Of a DNA stretch of 64,000 nucleotides, positions 28,260 through 37,162 are shown piece by piece. The stretch covers positions 1 to 64,000 of the forward strand of contig JAJFHS010000041.1 of NCBI GenBank assembly GCA_021775475.1, given 5' to 3'. Below the pieces are notes generated by a model, which was given only the letters and a program-made list of their open reading frames with translations, had not been told where the DNA came from and made no database searches. Each line of letters begins with the position of its first letter. The stretch's first letter is position 1. This stretch comes from Hyphomicrobiales bacterium (lineage in GTDB: Bacteria > Pseudomonadota > Alphaproteobacteria > Rhizobiales > JAJFHR01). The position numbers were made by a program, and so were the translations under genes.

Positions 28260-28963
28260 ATCGCCATTTCGATAAGAATTATCACTAAAAATCCGATGAA
28301 AAAAGTTGCTGTGATCAGCGGTGTTTCCGGCACTTCGTGCGCCTCCACCAGAAGTTCTTCGGTCACCAGATATAAAAGTGCCGCAACGCCAAAGGACAAA
28401 ACACCCTCGATCATTGGTGGCGACAGCGAATTAAGGGAAACCGTGCCAGCTGCTGCGGCGGCCACAAGAACAATAGAAAAACTTAACGCAGTGGCAACCA
28501 CGCGCAGACGCGATGCCCCATCGCTTAACTGTGTGGCAGCGGTAGACAATGCCAGAAACAGGACTTCCAGACTAAGTGCAAATGTCACCAGAAGGCCAGC
28601 CTTTGTTCCGGCAGAAAAGCTCACGCCAACGAGCAGCCCATCAATGGCAATGTCTATCCCGATGATGGCAATAAGGCCACCGCGTGCACCGAACGACGAC
28701 ATCTTGCCGCGCTCGGCCAACCACTTAATTCCCAGCATCAGTGCAATGCCTGCACTAAAGCCGAGAATGACCGGTAGGGCTGTGCCTTCATGCATGATCT
28801 GGGGTAACAATTCCCCGGCGACAGCGGCGAAGACGACACCGGCCGCCAGATGTTGCAAAACACTACGCAATTGCGCGCCCGGGGCCCAGAACACAGCTGC
28901 TACCCCACCAAACAGCGTAGCTGCGGCCGGAATAAGCAAGTATAAAAGAACATTAGACACCAT
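28256..28963 (-). CDS. ZIP family metal transporter
   Basis: A 235-residue membrane protein with about seven or eight hydrophobic helices and a ZIP-like arrangement. Residues that resemble the ZIP metal site are in LQHLAAGVVFAAVAGELLPQ (H and E) but the histidine-rich HNxPEG motifs of classical ZIP helices 4 and 5 are replaced by GIDIAIDGLLVG and SLEVLFLAL, using Asp and Glu. Metal preference therefore cannot be predicted. The gene converges on the SLC13 permease gene and their stop codons overlap. Confidence 0.8.
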   Translation of the reverse strand: MVSNVLLYLLIPAAATLFGGVAAVFWAPGAQLRSVLQHLAAGVVFAAVAGELLPQIMHEGTALPVILGFSAGIALMLGIKWLAERGKMSSFGARGGLIAIIGIDIAIDGLLVGVSFSAGTKAGLLVTFALSLEVLFLALSTAATQLSDGASRLRVVATALSFSIVLVAAAAAGTVSLNSLSPPMIEGVLSFGVAALLYLVTEELLVEAHEVPETPLITATFFIGFLVIILIEMAI

Positions 28964-28991
28964 TGTGTAGTTTTCTTTGCAGAGTTTTCAA

Positions 28992-29330
28992 TTAATGGAA
29001 AATATCCTGTAACCACGAACCCCGCCGCCCGCCGGAATGTCCGCCACCATGTCTGCTGCGACCATGCCCGCCACCGCGGTGGCCGCTGTCTTGACGATAG
29101 CCGCGATTGTCATCTTGCGGGTCCGGGTTTTGCGGTGCCGGATTTTGCGGCTGGAGACTGCGTTCAATAATTTTATCCAACTCACCGCGATCAAGCCAGA
29201 TGCCCCGGCATTCAGGGCAATAATCAATTTCGATATTCTGGCGCTCGGTCATTACCAGATCGAGTTTGCAGCCCGGGCATTTCATGCCGGGCTTTGCGGA
29301 CGTATCGCTACCAACATTTGGCACAGTCAT
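28992..29330 (-). CDS. zinc-ribbon protein, zf-TFIIB type
   Basis: A 112-residue protein with a zf-TFIIB zinc ribbon: CPGC (about 18-21) and CPEC (about 38-41), followed by RGIWLDRGELDKIIERS, the signature of this bacterial family. The C-terminal third is disordered and rich in Gly, His, Gln and Pro (HRGGGHGRSRHGGGHSGG). Function is unknown. A promoter is visible at 29409-29436. Confidence 0.9.
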   Translation of the reverse strand: MTVPNVGSDTSAKPGMKCPGCKLDLVMTERQNIEIDYCPECRGIWLDRGELDKIIERSLQPQNPAPQNPDPQDDNRGYRQDSGHRGGGHGRSRHGGGHSGGRRGSWLQDIFH

Positions 29331-29408
29331 TCTATGGCTCCTTTTATATCTTGATTCTGCCCTGAATTACCGCCGATCAAGCGCGTCTGGACAGTTGAAG
29401 CCATAGAC

Positions 29409-29436
29409 ATAATATCTCTAGTCACTATAGGGTCAA
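29409..29436 (-). promoter_or_regulatory. sigma70-type promoter of the zinc-ribbon gene
   Basis: On the minus strand TTGACC (29436-29431) and TATTAT (29414-29409) are separated by 16 nt. It lies about 80 nt upstream of the zf-TFIIB start codon, downstream of the end of accA. Confidence 0.5.
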
Positions 29437-29508
29437 GAGGTGAATTAAAAAATTATGCACGCAGAAACACGTCGTCTCAAATTGTATAAAATCCGGGTAT
29501 TTTCGAAC

Positions 29509-30462
29509 TTAAAGATTGCGTCCGATCTGCAAAAACTTTTCGCGCCGGTGTTCGAGAATTTCTTCGCGACTCATATCGGTGTATTTTTTGAGAGCCACAG
29601 CTATGGCATCACCTGTAGCTGCGATAGCCTTGGTCGGCTCGCGGTGGGCGCCGCCAACGGGCTCATCAATGATTGTATCTATGACGCCAAACTCTTTAAG
29701 GTATTTAGAGCTTACTTTCATCGCTGTTGCCGCATCTTGCGCCCGGGCCGGGTCGCGCCACAGGATGGAGGCGGAGGCTTCGGGCGAGGCGACAGAGTAA
29801 ATCGAATGTTTGAGCATTAAAACCTCATTGGCAGTGGCAATCGCAACCGCACCACCGGAGCCGCCTTCACCGATAATAACAGAGATATGGGCGACTTTGA
29901 GTGCCAGACAGCAATCTGTTGAACGCGCAATAGCTTCTGACTGACCGCGTTCTTCAGCACCGATGCCGGGGTAAGCTCCGGCGGTGTCAATAAAGCTGAT
30001 TACCGGGATATCAAATTTATCCGCCATCTCCATCAAACGCACGGCTTTGCGGTAGCCTTCGGGCCGCGCCATGCCGAAATTATGTTTGAGGCGGGCTTCG
30101 GTGTCAGAGCCCTTCTCATGGCCCATCACCAGCACCGGTTCGCCCTGAAAACGGGCAAACCCGCCTACAAGAGCTTCATCTTCGGCATATTTTCTGTCAC
30201 CGGCAAGGGGGGTAAACTCGTCGCAAAGACCAGCGACATAATCTAAAAAATGTGGCCGGTTGGGATGGCGCGCCACCATGGTTTCCTGCCACGGATTGAG
30301 ATTGGCATATATCTCGGTCAATCTTGAGTTGGCTTTTTCCTCAAGCTGCTTAACCTCTGCGTCAAGGGCAACGCCTTCGTCACCCTCACCAAGTGCTTTT
30401 AATTCAGCAACCTTGCCTTCAATATCGGCAACCGGTTTTTCAAAATCCAAATATGTCCGCAT
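29509..30462 (-). CDS. accA: acetyl-CoA carboxylase carboxyltransferase subunit alpha
   Basis: Alpha subunit of the carboxyltransferase that, with AccD, moves the carboxyl group from biotin to acetyl-CoA to give malonyl-CoA for fatty acid synthesis. The 317-residue protein begins YLDFEKPVADIEGKVAELK and contains the family segments NFGMARPEGYRKAVRLM, SFIDTAGAYPGIGAEERGQS and GEGGSGGAVAIATANEVLML. Complete at both ends. Transcribed on its own between the xerD region and the zinc-ribbon gene. Confidence 0.97.
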   Translation of the reverse strand: MRTYLDFEKPVADIEGKVAELKALGEGDEGVALDAEVKQLEEKANSRLTEIYANLNPWQETMVARHPNRPHFLDYVAGLCDEFTPLAGDRKYAEDEALVGGFARFQGEPVLVMGHEKGSDTEARLKHNFGMARPEGYRKAVRLMEMADKFDIPVISFIDTAGAYPGIGAEERGQSEAIARSTDCCLALKVAHISVIIGEGGSGGAVAIATANEVLMLKHSIYSVASPEASASILWRDPARAQDAATAMKVSSKYLKEFGVIDTIIDEPVGGAHREPTKAIAATGDAIAVALKKYTDMSREEILEHRREKFLQIGRNL

Positions 30463-30611
30463 AATCCATCAAATATAAGGTTGTACAATCGGGTTTAATT
30501 TTCCTGCGGACACTGACTGTGAAGCAGTCATATGTCAACCATTGTGGGGCCGGAGCGTTAATGGTTTTTTTGTTTGGTGTTCCAAGCCAACCCACTCCCC
30601 ATTTCCCCAGA

Positions 30612-30685
30612 CCGTCCCGGCCTTGAGCCGGGATCAGCTGATATTTGCTTGAACTCCAATTGGTCCCGGCTCAAGGCCGGGACGG
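30612..30685. repeat. palindromic intergenic repeat, family A, copy 2
   Basis: The same perfectly complementary 21-bp arms as copy 1 at 3184-3258 (here 30612-30632 and 30665-30685) flank 32 nt of different sequence. It lies between xerD and accA on the minus strand, in the 3' region of xerD. Confidence 0.85.
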
Positions 30686-30728
30686 TGCGAATGATCTTAG
30701 GTAATCCACCCCTGCCGTGGAAAGTCAA

Positions 30729-31655
30729 TCAAGTCGACAACGGATGATGATCGTGCACCAGTTGTTTGAGGCGCTCATCAAGTACATGGGTATATATTTG
30801 TGTGGTCGAGATATCGGCATGGCCAAGCATTTGCTGGACCGAGCGTAAATCAGCACCAAAGGCTACCAGATGACTGGCAAAGGCATGGCGCATGACATGG
30901 GGGGATAATCTTCTTGGCTCAATTCCAGCCAATGTACCTAGTTCTTTCAACTCCTGGCCAAAGCGCTGGCGGGTCAAGTGACCACTAGTTCCGCGCGAGG
31001 GAAACAGCCATGCCTGATCACTCGCCCGACCTGCCATTTTGACATTCAGTTCGCGCAAATAAGCGTGCATCGACTGCTTCGCCGGTTGGCTCAGGGGCAC
31101 AAGGCGTTCTCTGCCGCCTTTGCCGCGCACGAACAAAAAGCGGTCATCCGAGGTGGCGGCGGTTACCGGCAGGCCGACCAGTTCCGACACGCGCAAACCG
31201 GTGGCATAGGTGATTTCAACCAGACAGTTGAGCCTGAGAGCGCGAAGCTTGTGCGACGGTGCTGCTTTTTTAACCTGTATTCTTGAATGCTCGAGCAATT
31301 GTTCCACATCATCGACACTCAGGGTCTTTGGCAAGGGCCGGTTTAATCTGGGTCGATCGATAGTCGTTGCCGGATTATCGCTGCGGGTACCTTCAGAATA
31401 CAGAAATCTAAAAAACTGCCGAACTGCTGAAAGCTTGCGTGCCGTGGAGGATGCAGCCAGTCCCAAATCTGACAACTCACCGAGATAGTGGCGAATATCA
31501 TCGGGGGTGACTTCGACAAAAGATGTGCCACTTTTTGCAATGCTGGCAGAAAATTCGCTTAGATCACGCCGATAAGCATCAATGGTATTTAACGCTGCAC
31601 CGCGCTCAGCGCTGAGCATCTCCAAAAAAGCTTCAATGTGATGAAAGTCATTCAT
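30729..31655 (-). CDS. xerD: site-specific tyrosine recombinase XerD
   Basis: With XerC, resolves chromosome dimers at dif during division. An N-terminal SAM-like core-binding domain (about 1-95, FLEMLSAERGAALNTIDAYRRDL) precedes the catalytic domain. The catalytic residues are visible: R in TGLRVSELVGLP, K in RGKGGRERLVPL, HxxR in SPHVMRHAFAS, H in MLGHADISTTQ and the nucleophile Y in QIYTHV. The ATG at 31655 (MNDFHHIEAFLE) is preferred to one nine codons upstream. Chromosomal context and full length favour XerD over a mobile-element integrase. Confidence 0.95.
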   Translation of the reverse strand: MNDFHHIEAFLEMLSAERGAALNTIDAYRRDLSEFSASIAKSGTSFVEVTPDDIRHYLGELSDLGLAASSTARKLSAVRQFFRFLYSEGTRSDNPATTIDRPRLNRPLPKTLSVDDVEQLLEHSRIQVKKAAPSHKLRALRLNCLVEITYATGLRVSELVGLPVTAATSDDRFLFVRGKGGRERLVPLSQPAKQSMHAYLRELNVKMAGRASDQAWLFPSRGTSGHLTRQRFGQELKELGTLAGIEPRRLSPHVMRHAFASHLVAFGADLRSVQQMLGHADISTTQIYTHVLDERLKQLVHDHHPLST

Positions 31656-31690
31656 TGAAAACATTTTAAGTTGAGGAGGCAAATAAAGGA

Positions 31691-31837
31691 TTACTGATTT
31701 TTGAATTTATCCGATGGGATAGGGATAATGATTTCCTGGTTGGGCGGGTCTATCACTTCAGCCAGAACATACAAAATGCCATATCCGGCACCGCCAAGCA
31801 GTCCGAGAAAAAATAAAAACCGCAGCAATGCCAGCAT
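31691..31837 (-). CDS. small single-pass membrane protein (48 residues)
   Basis: This short frame encodes a 48-residue protein: a hydrophobic helix (LLRFLFFLGLLGGAGYGILY) followed by an acidic-proline tail (EVIDPPNQEIIIPIPSD). GGAA lies about eight bases before the ATG. Its stop is 35 nt upstream of the xerD start on the same strand, and small membrane proteins with a PP-containing tail occur at this place in related genomes (from memory). A single helix plus a short periplasmic tail is predicted. Function unknown. Confidence 0.7.
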   Translation of the reverse strand: MLALLRFLFFLGLLGGAGYGILYVLAEVIDPPNQEIIIPIPSDKFKNQ

Positions 31838-31981
31838 TAAATCATTCCATAAAATCAACTATCGTTGTTAAACGCTATAAAACTTGAGCATTTGTTACCA
31901 AACGCGATAGATGTTAAAGGCTCAGGGCCAAATCAGAGAACCGCATGGATCATATCGGCAACGGGGTTAAAAGGCTACAAA

Positions 31982-32569
31982 TTGAACGCTGTAAAAACAA
32001 GAACCAGTCGCATTAAAAAAATCACCTCTGATCTCGGTGACCGCAGTATTGTTCTGATTGGCCTGATGGGGTGTGGAAAATCCAGTATTGGCCGCAGATT
32101 GGCAACGCGCCTCAAATTACCCTTTGTCGATGCCGATAGCGAAATAGTGGAAGCCGCAGGAAAATCAATTGCAGAAATATTTGAAGAAGACGGCGAAAAA
32201 GTGTTCCGGGATGGGGAACGCCGCGTCATTGCTCGTCTTTTGGACACATCGGCCCAGGTTCTCGCCACAGGCGGCGGCGCTTTCATGAATGCTAACATTC
32301 GAGAAAATATTCACGACAAAGGAATTTCGATCTGGCTGCGGGCTGATCTGGATCTGCTGATGGAACGGGTTGGGCGCCGCTCTAACCGACCATTGCTGCA
32401 AACGGAAAACCCGCGCGCGGTGATGCAATCCCTCATGGAGGAACGCTATCCGATCTATGAGCAGGCCGATATTATCGTCGACAGCCAACAGGCAGCCCAC
32501 GATGTTATTGTGCGCGATGTAACAAAAAAACTTGCAGATTATTTAACCACAACGCGTAATGAGCATTGA
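31982..32569 (+). CDS. aroK: shikimate kinase AroK
   Basis: Phosphorylates shikimate in the pathway to aromatic amino acids and folate. P-loop kinase with Walker A GLMGCGKSSIG, the shikimate-binding DADSEIVEAAGKSI and FRDGERRVI segments, and ATGGGAF. The TTG at 31982 (AAGG about nine bases upstream) gives 195 residues, close to the family size; a TTG at 31865 would add 39 residues of low similarity to kinases. Followed by aroB after about 75 nt, as usual in proteobacteria. Confidence 0.94.
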   Translation: MNAVKTRTSRIKKITSDLGDRSIVLIGLMGCGKSSIGRRLATRLKLPFVDADSEIVEAAGKSIAEIFEEDGEKVFRDGERRVIARLLDTSAQVLATGGGAFMNANIRENIHDKGISIWLRADLDLLMERVGRRSNRPLLQTENPRAVMQSLMEERYPIYEQADIIVDSQQAAHDVIVRDVTKKLADYLTTTRNEH

Positions 32570-32645
32570 AATTGCTCAAAAATTGAGTATATCCTGTTCA
32601 ATGCATATGTGCTGCCGTTGAGCGGCATGACCTTTGGACCGAAAA

Positions 32646-33806
32646 ATGACCATCCAGGCCGCTGAGCGCCCTTCTGAAAATAGCCCTGAAAACAAAAGTG
32701 TCACCATCAAGGTCGGGCTGGACAATCGCGGCTACGACATTGTCATTGGTAGCGGCCTCATTGATAATGCGGCTGATCACATTGTGCCATTTCTTCCCCG
32801 GCCCAAAACCGCGATTATCACAGACGAAAATGTTGCCCGCCATCACCTGAAGACCCTCACCGACAGTCTTGAAGCTGTGGGTATTGATGTTGCCTCAATT
32901 ATTCTGCCGCCGGGCGAGACGACAAAAAGTTTTGCCTCACTCGAAACCGTCTGCGATCAACTGCTTGATGCCGACATAGAGCGCAATGATGTGGTCATCG
33001 CTTTTGGTGGCGGTGTTATTGGCGATCTTGCCGGGTTTGCTGCATCGGTCTTGCGCCGGGGCACCCGCTTTATCCAGATCCCAACTTCGTTGCTGGCCCA
33101 GGTTGACAGCTCTGTTGGTGGTAAAACCGGGATCAATTCGCAGCTTGGCAAAAATCTTATCGGGGCGTTTCACCAACCGGTTTTGGTGCTGGCCGATATT
33201 GATGTGCTCAATACATTACCGGATCGCGAGTTTCGCGCCGGCTACGCTGAAGTTGTCAAATACGGCCTGATTGATAATCCGGGGTTCTTCAACTGGCTTG
33301 ATCAAAACCACAACACCCTGTTTGGCGGCGAACCCGATGCCCGCCGCCATACGGTTGAGACCTCTTGCCGCGCCAAGGCAAAGATTGTTGAAGAAGATGA
33401 GTTTGAACACGGACGACGGGCCTTATTGAACCTCGGCCATACGTTTGGGCATGCACTGGAAGCTGCAACCGGTTATTCCCAACGCCTTATTCATGGTGAA
33501 GGGGTGGCTATCGGCATGGTCATGGCCTTTGATCTGTCGCATCGTCTTGGTTTTTGCCCGGCTCAGGATCTCGAAGCTGTGGAAGCTCATCTCAAATCAG
33601 TTGGCCTGCCGACACGGGCCTCACAGATTGAAGGTGATCTGCCCGGGGCGGAAGAGTTTTTTAAACTGATGTCCCAGGATAAAAAGGCCAACGCCGGGGT
33701 CCTCACCTTCATCCTGACCCGGGGTATCGGTAAGGCTTTTATTACGTCAGACGTTGCAAAAGACGCCCTCATGTCATTTCTGCAGGAGCAATTACCACCA
33801 CAATGA
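32646..33806 (+). CDS. aroB: 3-dehydroquinate synthase AroB
   Basis: NAD- and zinc-dependent enzyme converting DAHP to 3-dehydroquinate in the shikimate pathway. The NAD-binding GGGVIGDLAGFAAS and PTSLLAQVDSSVGGKTGIN segments are present, and the zinc ligands are in RAGYAEVVKYGLI, NLGHTFGHALE and LIHGEGVAIGM. The ATG at 32646 is preferred to an in-frame TTG four codons earlier. Its stop overlaps the corC-like start by 4 nt (ATGA), so the two are translationally coupled. Confidence 0.97.
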   Translation: MTIQAAERPSENSPENKSVTIKVGLDNRGYDIVIGSGLIDNAADHIVPFLPRPKTAIITDENVARHHLKTLTDSLEAVGIDVASIILPPGETTKSFASLETVCDQLLDADIERNDVVIAFGGGVIGDLAGFAASVLRRGTRFIQIPTSLLAQVDSSVGGKTGINSQLGKNLIGAFHQPVLVLADIDVLNTLPDREFRAGYAEVVKYGLIDNPGFFNWLDQNHNTLFGGEPDARRHTVETSCRAKAKIVEEDEFEHGRRALLNLGHTFGHALEAATGYSQRLIHGEGVAIGMVMAFDLSHRLGFCPAQDLEAVEAHLKSVGLPTRASQIEGDLPGAEEFFKLMSQDKKANAGVLTFILTRGIGKAFITSDVAKDALMSFLQEQLPPQ

Positions 33807-35071
33807 CCATAGGCATTATCGCTAGCCTCGGCGCTATCATAGCGCTTCTTGTTTTGTCAGCCTTCTTTTCGGGATCAGAAACCGCCCTGACCGCCACCTC
33901 GCGCGCACTCATGTTAGGGTTGGAGCGCCAGGGAAGTGCAAAAGCTGCTCTCGTGCAAAAATTAATATCGGCCAAGGAAACGCTTATCGGCGCTATCCTG
34001 CTGGGCAACAATTTTGTCAATATTCTGGCATCCGCTCTGGCGACCAGCCTGCTGGTGGATGTTTTCGGGGACACCGGGGTGATTTATGCCACTTTGGTAA
34101 TGACAGCGCTGGTTTTGATTTTTGCGGAAGTTTTGCCCAAAACCTACGCCATAGCCCACCCTGAACGCATGGCACTTGCAGTGGCGCCGATAATTCGAAT
34201 CTTTGTTGCCATCTTTGGCCCGATAACCCGTGTGGTGCAAATTATTGTGCGCCAGGTTCTGGCTTTCTTCGGCGTTGATATGGACGAAAAAACCGCGGTA
34301 TTGTCGGCGCATGAAGAAATTCGCGGGGCTATTGACCTGCATCATCTCGAAGGCAGCGTGATTAAAGATGATCGCGACATGCTCAGCGGCCTGTTGAACC
34401 TGCGGGATATGGAAGTATCAGACGTGATGGTTCATCGCACCAAGATGCTGGCGGTTGATGTGGCGCGTCCAACTGGCAAAATAATCTCAGAGCTGCTGGA
34501 AAGCGGTTTTTCACGCATTCCTGTGTGGCGGGACGATCCCGACAATATTATTGGTATTCTGCACGCAAAAAACCTGCTGCGCGCACTTAGTGAAGCCAAG
34601 GGCCGGGTGAGCAAAATAAACATCGAAAAAATCAGCACCAAACCCTGGTTTGTCCCCGATACCACAAACCTGCAGGACCAGCTTGACGCCTTCCTCACCC
34701 GCAAAACCCATTTTGCCGTGGTGGTGGACGAATATGGCGAGGTCATGGGGCTTTTGACTTTGGAAGATATTCTCGAGGAAATTGTCGGCGAAATTGCCGA
34801 TGAACACGATGAAGAAGTGATAGACCTTGAGCCCGATAAAACGGGTGCCATAAAAGTGGACGGGACATTGCCGGTGCGCGATATCAACCGCACTATGAAC
34901 TGGTCTTTGCCCGATGATGAGGCAACCACAATAGCCGGGCTGGTGATCCATGAAGCCCAGACAATACCCGAACCGTCTCAGGTGTTTACATTCTATGGCT
35001 ACAGATTTGAAATTTTAAAGCGCCAGCGCAACCAGATTACCTTGATTAAGATTAGCCCGGTGCGAGAGTAA
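33803..35071 (+). CDS. HlyC/CorC (CNNM) family transporter
   Basis: A 422-residue membrane protein of the CNNM/CorC family: an N-terminal DUF21 domain with about four membrane helices (about 1-190, LSAFFSGSETALTATSRA), a pair of CBS domains (about 210-335, VSDVMVHRTKMLAVDV and HFAVVVDEYGEVMGLLTLED) and a C-terminal CorC_HlyC domain. CNNM proteins export magnesium or regulate its balance. Old names such as haemolysin are misleading. Overlaps aroB by 4 nt. Confidence 0.93.
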   Translation: MTIGIIASLGAIIALLVLSAFFSGSETALTATSRALMLGLERQGSAKAALVQKLISAKETLIGAILLGNNFVNILASALATSLLVDVFGDTGVIYATLVMTALVLIFAEVLPKTYAIAHPERMALAVAPIIRIFVAIFGPITRVVQIIVRQVLAFFGVDMDEKTAVLSAHEEIRGAIDLHHLEGSVIKDDRDMLSGLLNLRDMEVSDVMVHRTKMLAVDVARPTGKIISELLESGFSRIPVWRDDPDNIIGILHAKNLLRALSEAKGRVSKINIEKISTKPWFVPDTTNLQDQLDAFLTRKTHFAVVVDEYGEVMGLLTLEDILEEIVGEIADEHDEEVIDLEPDKTGAIKVDGTLPVRDINRTMNWSLPDDEATTIAGLVIHEAQTIPEPSQVFTFYGYRFEILKRQRNQITLIKISPVRE

Positions 35072-35140
35072 AATTGAAGGTTTACCTTAATAATTCCGAA
35101 GTCAAACCGTATATAGCCGGACGAGATTGATTGGCATTAA

Positions 35141-35170
35141 TTGCTCTTAGGCAGTTCTTAATGCTATAAT
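35141..35170 (+). promoter_or_regulatory. extended -10 promoter of the L,D-transpeptidase gene
   Basis: TTGCTC (35141-35146) and a perfect TATAAT (35165-35170) are separated by 18 nt, and a TG two bases before the -10 makes it an extended -10. It lies 54 nt before the start codon at 35224, so the gene is probably transcribed independently of aroB-corC. Confidence 0.65.
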
Positions 35171-35223
35171 CGTACTCACATGTATCCGACATTTTTTTAT
35201 TTTCGAGGTAGGGAAACGAAGTC

Positions 35224-37092
35224 ATGCGAAAAAGCGGATCAAGTATAGCTCTGATAGGCCTTATGGCCGGAGTATCTTTCACCGTAACACCAAATTTAGC
35301 CACGGCAGATGTTGATGAATTCTTTCAGCAATTGCTTGATGCACCTCCACTCTATCAGTCGCAAAGCGATCGTTCCCGCCAGGGATTTTCCGAACCCGTC
35401 AAAAGAGCGCCCAGTCATTCTCACTCTGTGAGAGACACTGCCCTGCCACCTGAGCCGTATATCGTACTGAGCCAAAAAGGCCTTAACCCGGCTGAGCAAA
35501 TGGATACAATTGCAACAGCTGTGTATGGCTATTTGACCAATCCTGGTGGCACGCCGGTCCGCGTTCGTGCAACTCAAAAAAAACCAATTGTCAAATTTTA
35601 TGAAAACGACGGCTTTGCGCCTTTATGGGTTACAAATGAAGGCCTCAATGACAAAGCAAAACGCCTCCTGACATTGCTGAGCAAGGCTGATGAGGAAGGC
35701 CTCAATGCCCGGGACTATCTGCCTGCATCACTTTCCAGTTATGACGTTTCCGGTGACAGCATCGGAAAATCACCTGCTGATTTGGCCAGACTGGAAATCG
35801 AACTTACCGCCGCAGCTCTTGAATACTCCCATCATGTGTCCGCAGGCAGGGTAAAACCTATTCGGGTGTCCGAATTGCACACCATAAAAGCTAAACCTGT
35901 GAAGCCGTCAGGCGTTCTGGTTAAACTGAAAACATCCACAGAACCTGATACTTATCTTGCTTCCCTGCAGCCCTTGATGCCGCAATATCAAAACCTTAAA
36001 AAAGCTCTCGCCAAATACCGCAAGTCGAGCAATGGAGAAGAACAGGCCGTATTTATACCGGGCGGCAAGCTGATTAAGGCCGGCGGCTCTGACGCTCGAA
36101 TGGAACTTGTAGCCAAACGACTTCAACAACTCGGGTATTATAATGTTCCGGCCCAACAAAGTGGTGACGACAACACTTTCTACAATCCCGAACTTGTTAC
36201 AGCGGTAAAGGATTTTCAGAAACAATCCGGCCTCAACGATGAAGGCATCATCGGACGCCTGACGCTGGGCGCTCTAAATGGCAAATCAGACGTAGAAAAA
36301 GTCAACAAAATCATCCTGAGCATGGAACGGTTACGGTGGCTGCCACAGGATTTAAAAAGTAAGTACATCTTCGTCAATCAGGCATTTTTCGAAACCTGGA
36401 TGATGGATGACGGTAAGGAAGTCTATCGCTCGGACGTCGTTGTCGGCAGACCGAAATTTCAAACAGCTGTCTTCGCCGATGAGATGGAAAAGGTGACATT
36501 AAATCCAAGCTGGTACGTACCGCGCACCATCATATACGAAGAAATGATACCGAAACTGCTGCAAAATCCATATTACCTTCAAAGCGAAGGCTATGAAGTT
36601 ACCGACGCCAGCGGCAGTGTTGTCGACAGCACAACGATTGACTGGGGACGGTACGGTCAGGATTCCATTCCTTTTGGAATTCGCCAACCACCAGGACCTG
36701 GCAATGCCCTTGGCAGAGTCAAGTTCATGTTCCCCAATGAACACTCAATTTACATGCATGACACACCAGCGCGCAGCCTGTTCAAGAAATCAGTTCGGGC
36801 ATTCAGTCACGGGTGCGTCCGGTTGCAAAAACCAATGAAATTTGCAGAAATTATTCTAGGTACACAAGGATGGACACCGGAAAGAATTAAGGCTGCTATC
36901 GCTTCGGGTGAAAACCAGACAATTTTCCTTGATCAAAAAATTCCCGTCTACCTTGGCTATTACACCGCCTGGGCTGATGCTGACGGCAATGTGAAAACAC
37001 GCGACGATGTCTATAGCCGTGACCGCACTTTGCAACAGGCGCTTGAGCAAAACATTCAGGCACGCTCTTCAAAAAAGTATGCATCAAGATAG
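35224..37092 (+). CDS. L,D-transpeptidase, YcbB/LdtD type
   Basis: Periplasmic peptidoglycan cross-linker. A signal peptide (about 1-27, SSIALIGLMAGVSFTVTPNLATA) is followed by a scaffold domain (about 115-260, KPIVKFYENDGFAPLWV), a peptidoglycan-binding domain (about 292-355, VAKRLQQLGYYNVPA ... GIIGRLTLGALN) and a YkuD catalytic domain with the motif YMHDTPARSLF and the catalytic Cys in FSHGCVRLQKP. This domain order and 622-residue length match LdtD, which makes 3-3 cross-links. It has its own promoter and terminator and is inserted between corC and the bolA group, which are adjacent in many relatives. Confidence 0.94.
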   Translation: MRKSGSSIALIGLMAGVSFTVTPNLATADVDEFFQQLLDAPPLYQSQSDRSRQGFSEPVKRAPSHSHSVRDTALPPEPYIVLSQKGLNPAEQMDTIATAVYGYLTNPGGTPVRVRATQKKPIVKFYENDGFAPLWVTNEGLNDKAKRLLTLLSKADEEGLNARDYLPASLSSYDVSGDSIGKSPADLARLEIELTAAALEYSHHVSAGRVKPIRVSELHTIKAKPVKPSGVLVKLKTSTEPDTYLASLQPLMPQYQNLKKALAKYRKSSNGEEQAVFIPGGKLIKAGGSDARMELVAKRLQQLGYYNVPAQQSGDDNTFYNPELVTAVKDFQKQSGLNDEGIIGRLTLGALNGKSDVEKVNKIILSMERLRWLPQDLKSKYIFVNQAFFETWMMDDGKEVYRSDVVVGRPKFQTAVFADEMEKVTLNPSWYVPRTIIYEEMIPKLLQNPYYLQSEGYEVTDASGSVVDSTTIDWGRYGQDSIPFGIRQPPGPGNALGRVKFMFPNEHSIYMHDTPARSLFKKSVRAFSHGCVRLQKPMKFAEIILGTQGWTPERIKAAIASGENQTIFLDQKIPVYLGYYTAWADADGNVKTRDDVYSRDRTLQQALEQNIQARSSKKYASR

Positions 37093-37118
37093 GTGCCGCT
37101 AAATCAGATACTCAATAC

Positions 37119-37149
37119 CGAAAGGCCGCAACTCAGTTGCGGCCTTTCG
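37119..37149. terminator. bidirectional intrinsic terminator
   Basis: A perfect 14-bp stem (37119-37132 and 37136-37149) with a 3-nt loop lies between the convergent L,D-transpeptidase and MerC-like genes. The stem begins and ends with CGAAAGG/CCTTTCG, so a short T or A run is part of the stem on either strand. Suited to ending both transcripts. Confidence 0.8.
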
Positions 37150-37162
37150 TGCATCAACACCC

